A stretch of DNA of 64,000 nucleotides from Bacillota bacterium (GTDB taxonomy: Bacteria > Bacillota > Clostridia > Lachnospirales > Lachnospiraceae): positions 1 through 64,000 of the forward strand of contig JAMPHT010000012.1 of NCBI GenBank assembly GCA_023663285.1. The letters run 5' to 3'. Below are positions 25,652-32,839 of this stretch, piece by piece (the first letter of the stretch is position 1; each line of letters opens with the position of its first letter). The notes beneath the pieces are model-generated. The model saw nothing but the letters and a program-made list of their open reading frames with translations, made no database searches and had not been told where the DNA came from. Position numbers and translations under genes: made by a program.

Positions 25652-26668
25652 ATGGACACTATTATATATTTTTATCAGAAAAGGAATCCGGTACAGAGGG
25701 AGATCACCCTGATGTACCAGGAGGATTATTTGTTTGCGAAGGTGGGGATCTGCGCGGACAGGCACAGCTGGTTCGGATGTCCGCTGCCCCATGCGCCGCT
25801 GCCTGCTGAGTCAGTGCAGGTACAAAGCGGAATTTCCCAAAGGGAGACCTGTCCGGGGGAGGCAGAGCGCGGGAGAAAATGCCGCAGCCACTGGCTGGGA
25901 CGGCGCAGAAAAGCGCGGGAAATGCGGCGTGAGCAGAGACGGCAGCAGCAGGAATATATGCAGAGGCTGCAGGAATATGAGGAACAGCGGGAAGAACTGA
26001 CAGCCAGTATACGGCAGCTGTGGGAGGAGGTATTCTCGGAGGTGGAGCGTGCCGGAGGTTCGGGTGAGGTCAGCTGCGTATACGAGGACAGCCTGCGGTT
26101 CCTGGCGGAGGGACAGGGGGAGGCGGCCCGCTGCTGGAGCCCGGTATGGAATATTCCGGAATTCCGGGATTACAAAAGTATACGCTGGCTTCAGCCCCTG
26201 CTGGAGTACGTCCGGTATTCTGACTTTATTCTGCTGGGCACGGCGGATTGTGTTCCCGTCATACTGCAAAGACTTGCACGGCGGATGAAAAGCCTGCGGT
26301 GGTATCTTCTGCAGGAAGAACTGGATGAAAAGGTGCAGGGCTGGGTGGAGGACTTTTATGAGGAATACGGCCTGGCCATTACTTTACAGCAGCTGACGGG
26401 AGTAAACGCTTTTCGGCAGCTTAAGCTGGAGTCGGGGGAGCCGGTCTGCGTAATGGATTTTACCGAGGAGGAAAAGTTTTATGCGGGAAAACTGGCAGGA
26501 GGAAGCATATGGCTTGATTTTTCGTCGGTGGACGGGAAATCCGGACGTATGGAGCGACAGGCTCCTGAGGTCAGCTATATGTCCCTGAAAAAGTATTGGG
26601 GAGCGAAAACAAAAATAAAACCGATCATTCCGAAAGCCCAGGCCGCAAGCAGATTCAGATTTTCTTGA
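25652..26668 (+). CDS. Unrecognised protein with basic coiled coil
   Basis: A 338-residue protein of no family I recognise. It starts MDTIIYFYQKRNP and has a Cys/His-containing patch (CADRHSWFGCPLPH, about residues 36-49). A strongly basic then Glu/Gln-rich helix follows at about 80-130 (RRKAREMRREQRRQQQ), then a predicted alpha/beta C-terminal half containing ILLGTADCVPVILQRLA and a conserved-looking YMSLKKYWG. No signal peptide or membrane helix is seen. The ATG at 25652 is used; GTG 25634 is possible and neither has a strong RBS. It sits 41 bp after dusB in the same direction. Confidence 0.6.
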   Translation: MDTIIYFYQKRNPVQREITLMYQEDYLFAKVGICADRHSWFGCPLPHAPLPAESVQVQSGISQRETCPGEAERGRKCRSHWLGRRRKAREMRREQRRQQQEYMQRLQEYEEQREELTASIRQLWEEVFSEVERAGGSGEVSCVYEDSLRFLAEGQGEAARCWSPVWNIPEFRDYKSIRWLQPLLEYVRYSDFILLGTADCVPVILQRLARRMKSLRWYLLQEELDEKVQGWVEDFYEEYGLAITLQQLTGVNAFRQLKLESGEPVCVMDFTEEEKFYAGKLAGGSIWLDFSSVDGKSGRMERQAPEVSYMSLKKYWGAKTKIKPIIPKAQAASRFRFS

Positions 26669-26693
26669 CAGTGTGGGGAAAAGTGGTTATAAT
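26665..26693 (+). promoter_or_regulatory. Perfect consensus promoter of greA-lysS
   Basis: TTGACA, 17-bp spacer, TATAAT, overlapping the stop of the preceding gene. Both hexamers match consensus exactly. Confidence 0.88.
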
Positions 26694-26748
26694 ACGTTGG
26701 AAATAAGGCTTTTAACAGAAGCTGGAATGGACAGGAAGGACGCGCAAG

Positions 26749-27234
26749 ATGCAGGAGAAGAAAAATATCTTAACTTATGAGGGGCTCAGACAGTATGAGA
26801 GCGAGCTGCACGAGCTGAAGGTGGTAAAGCGCCAGGAGGTAGCTCAAAAGATCAAGGAAGCAAGAGAACAGGGGGATCTGTCCGAGAACGCCGAGTATGA
26901 TGCGGCAAAGGACGAGCAGAGGGATATTGAGGCGAGGATCGAGGAACTGGAGAAGATCCTGAAAAATGCCGAGGTGGTCGTAGAGGACGAGGTGGACCTG
27001 GACAAAATCAATATCGGCTGCCGGGTGAGACTGCTGGATATCGAGTACAGCGAAGAACTGGAATATAAGGTGGTAGGTTCCACAGAGGCCAACAGCCTTA
27101 AGGGAAAGATCTCAAATGAAAGTCCCGTGGGGAAGGCGCTGATCGGCTGTAAGATCGGCGATACCGTGGAGGTTGAGACCGCCGCGGGCAATTTTGCATA
27201 CAAGGTGCTGGAGATCCAGCACTCCAACGGATAA
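26749..27234 (+). CDS. greA: Transcription elongation factor
   Basis: A 161-residue factor that rescues backtracked RNA polymerase by stimulating transcript cleavage. The N-terminal coiled coil carries the acidic tip GDLSENAEYDAAKDEQ, and the C-terminal FKBP-like domain ends with SPVGKALIGCKIGDTVEV. Its length is typical. It is transcribed from a consensus promoter, probably together with lysS 36 bp downstream. Confidence 0.97.
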   Translation: MQEKKNILTYEGLRQYESELHELKVVKRQEVAQKIKEAREQGDLSENAEYDAAKDEQRDIEARIEELEKILKNAEVVVEDEVDLDKINIGCRVRLLDIEYSEELEYKVVGSTEANSLKGKISNESPVGKALIGCKIGDTVEVETAAGNFAYKVLEIQHSNG

Positions 27235-27270
27235 GGCAAGCCAGGCAAGGCAACGTGCAGGAGGTAAGAA

Positions 27271-28767
27271 ATGGCAGAAGCGCAGAATACAAACGGACAG
27301 GAACAGGATCTGAATCAGCTGCTGCAGGTGAGACGGGATAAGCTGGCTAACCTGCAGCAGGCGGGAAAGGACCCGTTTCAGATAACAAAATATGACGTGA
27401 CCCATCACAGCACGGAGATAAAAGATAATTACGCAGAGCTGGAAGGGAATACTGTCCGTATTGCGGGGCGTATCATGTCCAAGCGCGTCATGGGTAAGGC
27501 GTCCTTCTGCAACGTACAGGATCTGCCGGGCAATATCCAGTGCTATGTGGCGAGGGACAGTATCGGCGAGGAAGCCTACGCGGATTTTAAAAAATATGAT
27601 GTGGGTGACATCGTGGGCGTGGAGGGTCATGTGTTTACCACCAAGACCGGGGAGATCTCCGTTCATGCTTCCGCTGTGGTGCTGCTTTCAAAGAGCCTGC
27701 AGATACTGCCGGAGAAGTTTCACGGACTGACCAACACGGATATACGCTACCGTCAGAGATACACGGATCTGATCATGAATGCAGAGGTGAAGGATACCTT
27801 TGTAAAGCGTTCCAGGATCATCAGCGCCATCCGCCGCTATCTGGAGGGAGAAGGCTTTCTGGAGGTGGAGACCCCCATGCTGGTGGGGAATGCCGGAGGC
27901 GCGGCGGCAAGACCCTTTGAGACCCATTATAACGCGCTGGACGAGGATGTGAAGCTGCGGATCTCCCTGGAGCTGTACCTGAAGCGGCTGATCGTGGGCG
28001 GAATGGAGCGCGTATATGAGATCGGGCGTGTGTTCCGCAACGAGGGACTGGACACCAGACATAATCCTGAGTTTACCCTGATGGAGCTGTATCAGGCGTA
28101 CACCGATTATTACGGCATGATGGATCTGACCGAGAATATGTTCCGCTATGTGGCGCAGGAGGTCTGCGGCACTACTTTGATCCCTTACGCGGAGGAAATG
28201 ATAGATCTGGGTAAGCCCTTTGAACGGCTCACCATGGTCGAGGCGGTGAAGAAGTATGCGGGAGTGGATTTTGACGAGATCCCTGACACGGAAGCCGCTA
28301 AGAGGATCGCGGACGAAAAGGGAGTGCATTACGAGGCGCGCCACGGAAAGGGCGATATTCTGAACCTGTTCTTTGATGCGTATGTGGAGGAGCATTTGAT
28401 TCAGCCTGTCTTTATCATGGATCATCCGGTGGAGATCTCGCCCCTGACCAAGAGGAAGCCTGACAGGCCGGACTATGTGGAGCGGTTTGAGTTGTTCATC
28501 TATGGCCGGGAGATGTGTAACGCCTACTCCGAATTGAACGATCCCATTGACCAGCGGGAACGCTTTAAGGCCCAGGAGGCGGCGCTGGCAGCAGGCGACG
28601 AGGAGGCCAACACCACGGACGAGGATTTTATGAACGCTCTGGAGATCGGTATGCCCCCCACCGGCGGCATCGGTTACGGCATCGACAGGCTTGTGATGCT
28701 GCTGACGAATAGCCCCGCCATACGGGACGTGCTGCTGTTCCCGACGATGAAGTCGTTGGACAAGTAA
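27271..28767 (+). CDS. lysS: Lysyl-tRNA synthetase, class II
   Basis: A 498-residue enzyme charging tRNA-Lys. The N-terminal OB-fold anticodon-binding domain (VRIAGRIMSKRVMGKASF) is followed by the class II core: motif 2 (RVFRNEGLDTRHNPEFT), then the region with MDHPVEISPL, and motif 3 (GIGYGIDRLVMLLT). AGGAGGT precedes the ATG. It is the last gene of the greA unit, ended by a strong terminator. Confidence 0.97.
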   Translation: MAEAQNTNGQEQDLNQLLQVRRDKLANLQQAGKDPFQITKYDVTHHSTEIKDNYAELEGNTVRIAGRIMSKRVMGKASFCNVQDLPGNIQCYVARDSIGEEAYADFKKYDVGDIVGVEGHVFTTKTGEISVHASAVVLLSKSLQILPEKFHGLTNTDIRYRQRYTDLIMNAEVKDTFVKRSRIISAIRRYLEGEGFLEVETPMLVGNAGGAAARPFETHYNALDEDVKLRISLELYLKRLIVGGMERVYEIGRVFRNEGLDTRHNPEFTLMELYQAYTDYYGMMDLTENMFRYVAQEVCGTTLIPYAEEMIDLGKPFERLTMVEAVKKYAGVDFDEIPDTEAAKRIADEKGVHYEARHGKGDILNLFFDAYVEEHLIQPVFIMDHPVEISPLTKRKPDRPDYVERFELFIYGREMCNAYSELNDPIDQRERFKAQEAALAAGDEEANTTDEDFMNALEIGMPPTGGIGYGIDRLVMLLTNSPAIRDVLLFPTMKSLDK

Positions 28768-28833
28768 AATGCCAATAACGGATAATTTTTGCAATCAATA
28801 TCAGTAAGTATTTGGCATTAGGAAATAATCTTG

Positions 28834-28878
28834 AATCTGGAGAGCCTGCACTTGTCAAGCGGCTCTCCAGATTTTTTT
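28834..28878 (+). terminator. Strong terminator of greA-lysS
   Basis: A perfect 13-bp stem (AATCTGGAGAGCC with GGCTCTCCAGATT) followed by seven T. Confidence 0.9.
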
Positions 28879-28911
28879 GACCGAGGGACCCGGATGTTGA
28901 TGGGACTGTAA

Positions 28912-28940
28912 TTGATTTTTCGGGCATTGTGTGTTAAAAT
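28912..28940 (+). promoter_or_regulatory. Promoter at the edge of the accessory patch
   Basis: TTGATT and TAAAAT with a 17-bp spacer and a TGT extended -10. Predicted transcription starts near 28947, giving a leader of about 190 nt before the small basic gene. Confidence 0.6.
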
Positions 28941-28966
28941 AAATTTGTTTGATTTGCTGAGGTTAA

Positions 28967-29048
28967 GCGGGCATATATCGAAAGTAAATCACTCCTGCCG
29001 CAGGATGGAATGTATTGCAAGAAATTCTACTGACATTAAGTTGCCCGC
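28967..29048 (+). promoter_or_regulatory. Foldable leader RNA closed by a 7-bp stem
   Basis: GCGGGCA (28967-28973) pairs with TGCCCGC (29042-29048) and encloses a smaller hairpin TCCTG-CCG-CAGGA. It lies between a good promoter and a small gene. No T-box, S-box or other familiar motif was recognised. It could equally be part of a mobile-element end. Confidence 0.4.
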
Positions 29049-29139
29049 CGTCAGGTAGTTGGATTTAAAAAGGGTTCTCGGTAGCCGATCATTTCGTATG
29101 CAAGCATTAAATGATGAACTGCGGAGAAAGGAGATTGTC

Positions 29140-29349
29140 ATGGCTCGGAAAAAAGGCGTGTCAGGCAAGACACATACCGCACAGCAGTTGAACGATTATG
29201 CAAACCAGCATAACCCAAACAACAAAGCATACAAAGCCAATGTAGCAAATCAAAAACAGATGAGCAAAAAGAAGAATCAAAAAAATTTTGATTATGTTGC
29301 TGATTTGGACTGGATGTGCTACAGCAAGGGTATGTATGAGTTCGATTAG
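29140..29349 (+). CDS. Small basic hypothetical protein, accessory type
   Basis: A 69-residue, highly basic and Asn/Gln/Lys-rich protein. It contains VSGKTHTAQQLNDYANQHNPNN, split here as VSGKTHTAQQLNDY and ANQHNPNN, and ends DLDWMCYSKGMYEFD. The start half resembles short proteins of unknown role that I associate with Clostridia accessory regions. The ATG at 29140 has AAAGGAG upstream; the longer frame lacks one. Its A/T-rich coding sequence differs from the neighbouring core genes. Confidence 0.65.
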   Translation: MARKKGVSGKTHTAQQLNDYANQHNPNNKAYKANVANQKQMSKKKNQKNFDYVADLDWMCYSKGMYEFD

Positions 29350-29386
29350 CAATTTAATATGCTATGCACGAAGGCATCAATCAGAA

Positions 29387-29611
29387 ATGGTTGGTGCTTT
29401 TTGTTTGCCTGAATTTAAGGGCGAACTGCTGCAGAAATAGAGCCTGTCACAGGAGGTGTTTGGTCATAAGGATGTTGCTGCCACACTGGACATTTGCACG
29501 GATGTTACTGAAGAACTGGCTCGGCGTGAATTTGATGACTTGGAATATTTTGATGGTAAATCTATTACAGACAACCTCTTATTTTTATGGTACAATTTAT
29601 TTGAAATATGA
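29387..29611 (+). pseudogene. Decayed tyrosine recombinase (integrase) C-terminus
   Basis: Reading from 29387 gives a short peptide interrupted by TAG at 29438. The same frame then continues from 29441 with SLSQEVFGHKDVAATLDI and CTDVTEELARREFDDLEYF. The pattern of (L/F)GHKDVxxTLDIYTxVTxE is the hallmark C-terminal box of phage/ICE tyrosine recombinases. Here the nucleophilic Tyr position reads Cys (TGC), and the whole upstream catalytic domain is missing. It is non-functional debris of an integrated element, and supports the view that this patch is mobile in origin. Confidence 0.7.
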
Positions 29612-29704
29612 TATACTATACTTAAGAGGCAAAAGCGATAATTTGAGAAGAAGCCGCGTGTGTAACAGATACGACTCAAAAGATGCAGATCAGAGGTAAA
29701 TTCA

Positions 29705-29989
29705 GTGGCATTACAGTTTGAATGGGATGACGAGAAAGAACAGAGCAACGTGGAAAAGCACGGTGTTGATTTTGATACGGCAATAAAGGTGTTCTTTGAC
29801 CCGAATCGTATAGAGTATTATGATAAATCTCATAGTGCAGATGAGGATAGATTTATAACAATAGGATTTGCCGGGAAAATTCTTTTTGTTGTATATACGG
29901 AGAGAAAAGAAACTGTACGCCTTATTTCGGCGCGGCTGGCCACTGGCTCGGAAAGGAGAAGATATTATGATCGTAAGACGCAGCATTGA
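29705..29989 (+). CDS. brnT: BrnT-family toxin (type II toxin-antitoxin)
   Basis: A 94-residue protein of the BrnT (formerly DUF497) family, ribosome-independent RNases with a RelE-like fold. The family signature is clear: FEWDDEKEQSNVEKHGVDF at the start (written here as FEWDDEKE and NVEKHGVDF), then FITIGFAGKILFVVYTER and RLISARLATGSERRRYY near the end. The GTG start at 29705 lies eight bases after AGAGG. Overlapping TATACT boxes at about 29612-29622 may form its promoter. It overlaps the antitoxin gene by 23 bp, the classic brnTA order with toxin first. Confidence 0.9.
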   Translation: MALQFEWDDEKEQSNVEKHGVDFDTAIKVFFDPNRIEYYDKSHSADEDRFITIGFAGKILFVVYTERKETVRLISARLATGSERRRYYDRKTQH

Positions 29990-30263
29990 TGAAATAAAGC
30001 CGGAATTAACAGAAGAGCAAATGGAACAGTTGGAACGAGCCGAACGGATGCCGGTTATATTTGACGAGGACTGTCCGGAGTTCACGGAAGAAATGGGAAA
30101 AGAATCCTATCGACCGGGCAGAAAGATTCCGTTGAACGTTGAGCCGCTGACACTTTTCCTGTCCCATGAAACCGTAGATAAAGCAAGAACTTTCGGTGAT
30201 GATTATGTCTCAATACTAAGCCAGATGCTTGACGAAGCTGTGAACAGGCGCGTGGCATTATGA
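29967..30263 (+). CDS. brnA: BrnA-type antitoxin
   Basis: A 98-residue acidic protein downstream of and overlapping brnT. The N-terminal half is Glu/Asp-rich (SIDEIKPELTEEQMEQLE), fit for wrapping a basic toxin. The C-terminal half (LFLSHETVDKARTF to YVSILSQMLDEAV) resembles the ribbon-helix-helix DNA-binding region of BrnA. BrnA proteins neutralise BrnT and repress their own operon. The ATG at 29967 follows AAAGGAG. Identification rests on both sequence and its place beside brnT. Confidence 0.8.
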   Translation: MIVRRSIDEIKPELTEEQMEQLERAERMPVIFDEDCPEFTEEMGKESYRPGRKIPLNVEPLTLFLSHETVDKARTFGDDYVSILSQMLDEAVNRRVAL

Positions 30264-30297
30264 TTTTCACAAATCATTTGTGCCAATCTTGTGCCAT

Positions 30298-30340
30298 AAG
30301 GACATTTTTCTAAGAGAAATTTTAGAGAGATGTCCTTTTT
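30298..30340 (+). terminator. Terminator of brnTA
   Basis: A stem of about 16 bp (AAGGACAT/ATGTCCTT extended inward with two G-U pairs) ending in a T-run. It separates brnTA from the converging glycosyltransferase. Confidence 0.75.
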
Positions 30341-30377
30341 GCTATAGTAAGCAAAGCGAAATAGGAAATTTATGACT

Positions 30378-31952
30378 TTAAGGCGAGTCAACTGGGACCG
30401 CCACGTACCAGTCATGGAACCGGGTCAGAGTAAAATCCTTTTCAAAAACAGGAACATCCGTAAAATAGATAATATAGACGCTCTCCTGGGTAATGCTGTC
30501 ATAATGGATCCTGGTATTGATATGGATTCCTTTGGTATCAAAGCTTGCAGGCGCGGGGGCAACGTCATAGACAACGGAAGCAAGGTATTCTGAGGGCAGC
30601 GTTTCGGTATAAAGGAGCAGCCGGGGCCATTGCGCCCCCTTTTCCACGGTTATTGTGGCAATGCCCTTTTCCTGGCACTGCTCCCAGGCGAAATCTACAC
30701 AGTCCTCCAGGCCCTTTGCAAAGTAGGCATCGGTAAGCTGGCGGTAATCTGTGTAATAATCTATCTGAAACAGCAGCAGGCACACCAGGTAAATTGCCGA
30801 AAGACCGTATATCAAAATGTTTCCCATAAGCTCCTTTTTCCGGAGGACGAATTCCGTCACGACCCACACACCATATGCCTCACTGAGTACCAGCGGTATG
30901 TAGAGTGCGTTTATCTGGTGCTGCTTTGCGGTGACCAGAAGGCAGACCAGGCCGCCGCCCACAAGCTGCGCAAACAGGAAGAACTCCGGTGCAAAGGTTT
31001 TACTGCGGAATTTCATAAACATATTTTTTAATAGAGCAAAAATGCCGATTACGATAAAAATACGGCCGATATCGTAAAATAGGCCCCAGGGAAGAAGAAA
31101 ATCATAGGGGTTCCCTGTATTTTGACGCCAGAGCAGAGAAAGGGAATTGCGCAGGTTACTCAGCATTCCGGACAGGCTCCATGCAATTTCCGAACCTCTG
31201 AAGCCACTCATCCTTGGGATAGTGATAAATAAAAGAGAGATTGGGGGAAGGTCAAAGGAGTTGATCACTACAAACAGAATCAACGGTAATGCCAACACAA
31301 AAAGAAGTAAGCAGGAAAGCAGACTCCATCTGTTGATCCGAAGCTTTTTGTGGTATAGGCCATATATGATCTGCAGTGCAAGCATGAGGGGCACGATGGG
31401 CCAGATAACCGCGTAGCAGTACAGGCTCAGACCATAGAACAGCGCGGAAATAGGCAGGAATTTTTCCTGCTCCAGGCCGCGAATAAAAAAATAAAGTCCG
31501 AACATCAGAAATCCGGGTGCAAAATTAGCATCCAGCCCCCAGCGTGACATCATGATATGCCAGGGGCAGATCGCAAGGAGAAAGAGGCTCCATAGGCCTG
31601 CTTTTGCGTCAAACAGTCTTTTCATCAGGCAGTATACGACCCAAAGTGTAAAAACAGACAGAACAGCTTGGGGAATTCTGGCTAAAAGCGGCGTTATGTG
31701 GCCGCCGGAAAAAAGCAAAAAAGGCGCCGTGATCCACGTCGCCATTGCGCTTTGTCCGTCTCCCCAGCCTGCTACATATATGGGAAAATGATTACCCGCA
31801 GAGTCCATGCCCTCGTGGAATAGTGCAAAGGCATTCCAGGCTGTAAGGGCTTCGTCCTGATGCATTCCGCCCGGTACGCTGCCAAGTGCGATCAGCCGTG
31901 ACAGAGCGCCCAATAATAAAATAAAAAAAGGGAAAAAAGATTTTCTCTTCAT
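30378..31952 (-). CDS. GT39-like integral membrane glycosyltransferase
   Basis: A 524-residue polytopic membrane protein with about 11-13 hydrophobic segments. The N-terminal helix and the following loop carry GGMHQDEALTAWNAF. The acidic DE pair at this position is the catalytic hallmark of GT-C enzymes of the PMT/ArnT type (GT39/GT83), which use polyprenyl-phosphate sugars on the outer face. A small extracytoplasmic C-terminal domain follows. The acceptor is unknown. The ATG at 31952 has AAAGGAGATATT upstream on the minus strand; the longer frame has none. Confidence 0.85.
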   Translation of the reverse strand: MKRKSFFPFFILLLGALSRLIALGSVPGGMHQDEALTAWNAFALFHEGMDSAGNHFPIYVAGWGDGQSAMATWITAPFLLFSGGHITPLLARIPQAVLSVFTLWVVYCLMKRLFDAKAGLWSLFLLAICPWHIMMSRWGLDANFAPGFLMFGLYFFIRGLEQEKFLPISALFYGLSLYCYAVIWPIVPLMLALQIIYGLYHKKLRINRWSLLSCLLLFVLALPLILFVVINSFDLPPISLLFITIPRMSGFRGSEIAWSLSGMLSNLRNSLSLLWRQNTGNPYDFLLPWGLFYDIGRIFIVIGIFALLKNMFMKFRSKTFAPEFFLFAQLVGGGLVCLLVTAKQHQINALYIPLVLSEAYGVWVVTEFVLRKKELMGNILIYGLSAIYLVCLLLFQIDYYTDYRQLTDAYFAKGLEDCVDFAWEQCQEKGIATITVEKGAQWPRLLLYTETLPSEYLASVVYDVAPAPASFDTKGIHINTRIHYDSITQESVYIIYFTDVPVFEKDFTLTRFHDWYVAVPVDSP

Positions 31953-32058
31953 TACAATATCTCCTTTATTTGATTGCCGGATACATAAACGACTATAGCA
32001 CAGATATGGCTTGAAATCCATCTTTTTTTGAAAAACAGTGGCTGATAGTGACCGAAAG

Positions 32059-32067
32059 TGTTATAAT
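32059..32067 (+). promoter_or_regulatory. Extended -10 promoter of the DIP1984-family gene
   Basis: TGTTATAAT, 45 bp before the start codon; the -35 (TGGCTG at 32039) is weak. Confidence 0.5.
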
Positions 32068-32111
32068 ATCTGTGTCATGAGGTATATACCCAGTGAAACG
32101 GAGGAGAAAAA

Positions 32112-32564
32112 ATGAAGCTTGCAACAGCATTATCAGAAAGAGCAGATCTACAGAAAAAACTGTCCGAGCTTGGGACCCGCTTAAATCAGAACGCCAGGGT
32201 ACAGCAGGGAGAGAAGCCTTCGGAGGATCCGAAAGAGCTTATGCAGGAGCTTGAGAGGATACTGAGCAGGCTGGAAGAGCTGATTGCAAGGATCAATTTG
32301 ACCAACAGCAGCACCATTCATGAGGGCAGGACTATCACGGAGTTTCTGGCCCGCAGGGACTGTCTCAAAAGTAAGATACAGATCCTGCGGAATTTTCTGG
32401 ACAACGCGAGCAGCAGGGTAAATCGGTTGACCCACACTGAGATCAAGATACTGAGTACCGTGTCGGTATCTGAAATGCAGAAGAAGGTGGATGCGCTGTC
32501 AAAGGAGCTGCGGGAATGTGACGAACTGATACAGGAGTTGAACTGGACAACGGAACTTATTTAA
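32112..32564 (+). CDS. DIP1984-family protein
   Basis: A 150-residue, almost wholly helical cytoplasmic protein. It begins MKLATALSERADLQKKL and contains the IHEGRTITEFLARRDCLKSKI region (given here as EGRTITEFLARRD) and a C-terminal coiled coil. This is the pattern of DIP1984-family proteins (sometimes labelled septicolysin). Their role is not established. It is a single gene with its own promoter, followed by the structured region before the EAL gene. Confidence 0.82.
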   Translation: MKLATALSERADLQKKLSELGTRLNQNARVQQGEKPSEDPKELMQELERILSRLEELIARINLTNSSTIHEGRTITEFLARRDCLKSKIQILRNFLDNASSRVNRLTHTEIKILSTVSVSEMQKKVDALSKELRECDELIQELNWTTELI

Positions 32565-32594
32565 TCATGATTTAATTTTATAGACGGTAATCCG

Positions 32595-32725
32595 GCAGGG
32601 TGGATGTATCCTCTTCGGCAGAGAATGTGCCGAGCCTGGTAGGAGACCCGGACAGTCTCCGGGGTTCGAATCCCCATGTAACAACGTATGTCCTGCAAAA
32701 TAACATACGTACTGTAACATTTTTT
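32595..32725 (+). ncRNA. Structured tRNA-like leader upstream of the EAL gene
   Basis: Four hairpins occur in a row: CGGCA-GAGAATG-TGCCG (32616-32632), GGAGAC-CCGGACA-GTCTCC (32642-32660), GGGG-TTCGAAT-CCCC (32661-32675), and ACGTATGT...ACATACGT (32684-32710). A T-run follows at 32720-32725. The third is identical to a tRNA T-arm, with the invariant TTCGAAT loop, and GCCGAG..TGGTAGGAG before it resembles a D-arm. No acceptor stem closes, so it is not a functional tRNA. It may be a pseudo-tRNA or a regulatory leader with a terminator. Confidence 0.5.
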
Positions 32726-32839
32726 CATTACTACCATTGCATCAACTGCGGACGAGGGCGGGTTTGGGGAAAACGCAAAGGAAGTGATTTTATTAAGCAT
32801 TTAGGACAGGCAGGGAAAAGTACACGGAGAAGGCGGGGC

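Noticed and set aside
29364-29699. 111-residue plus-strand open frame in the accessory patch
   Set aside because: Cys/Arg-rich nonsense translation; a different frame of the same DNA reads as an integrase tail.
32661-32686. A functional tRNA gene
   Set aside because: Only the T-arm is perfect. No seven-base acceptor stem pairs, the possible anticodon loops lack U33, and there is no encoded CCA.
32561-32800. 79-residue minus-strand open frame opposite the tRNA-like leader
   Set aside because: No RBS, and its sequence is explained by the hairpins on the plus strand.
32600-32839. 80-residue N-terminal extension of the EAL protein
   Set aside because: It would translate the tRNA-like hairpins and T-run; a good RBS and export signal support starting at 32840, though a start slightly upstream that includes the RRRR stretch cannot be excluded.
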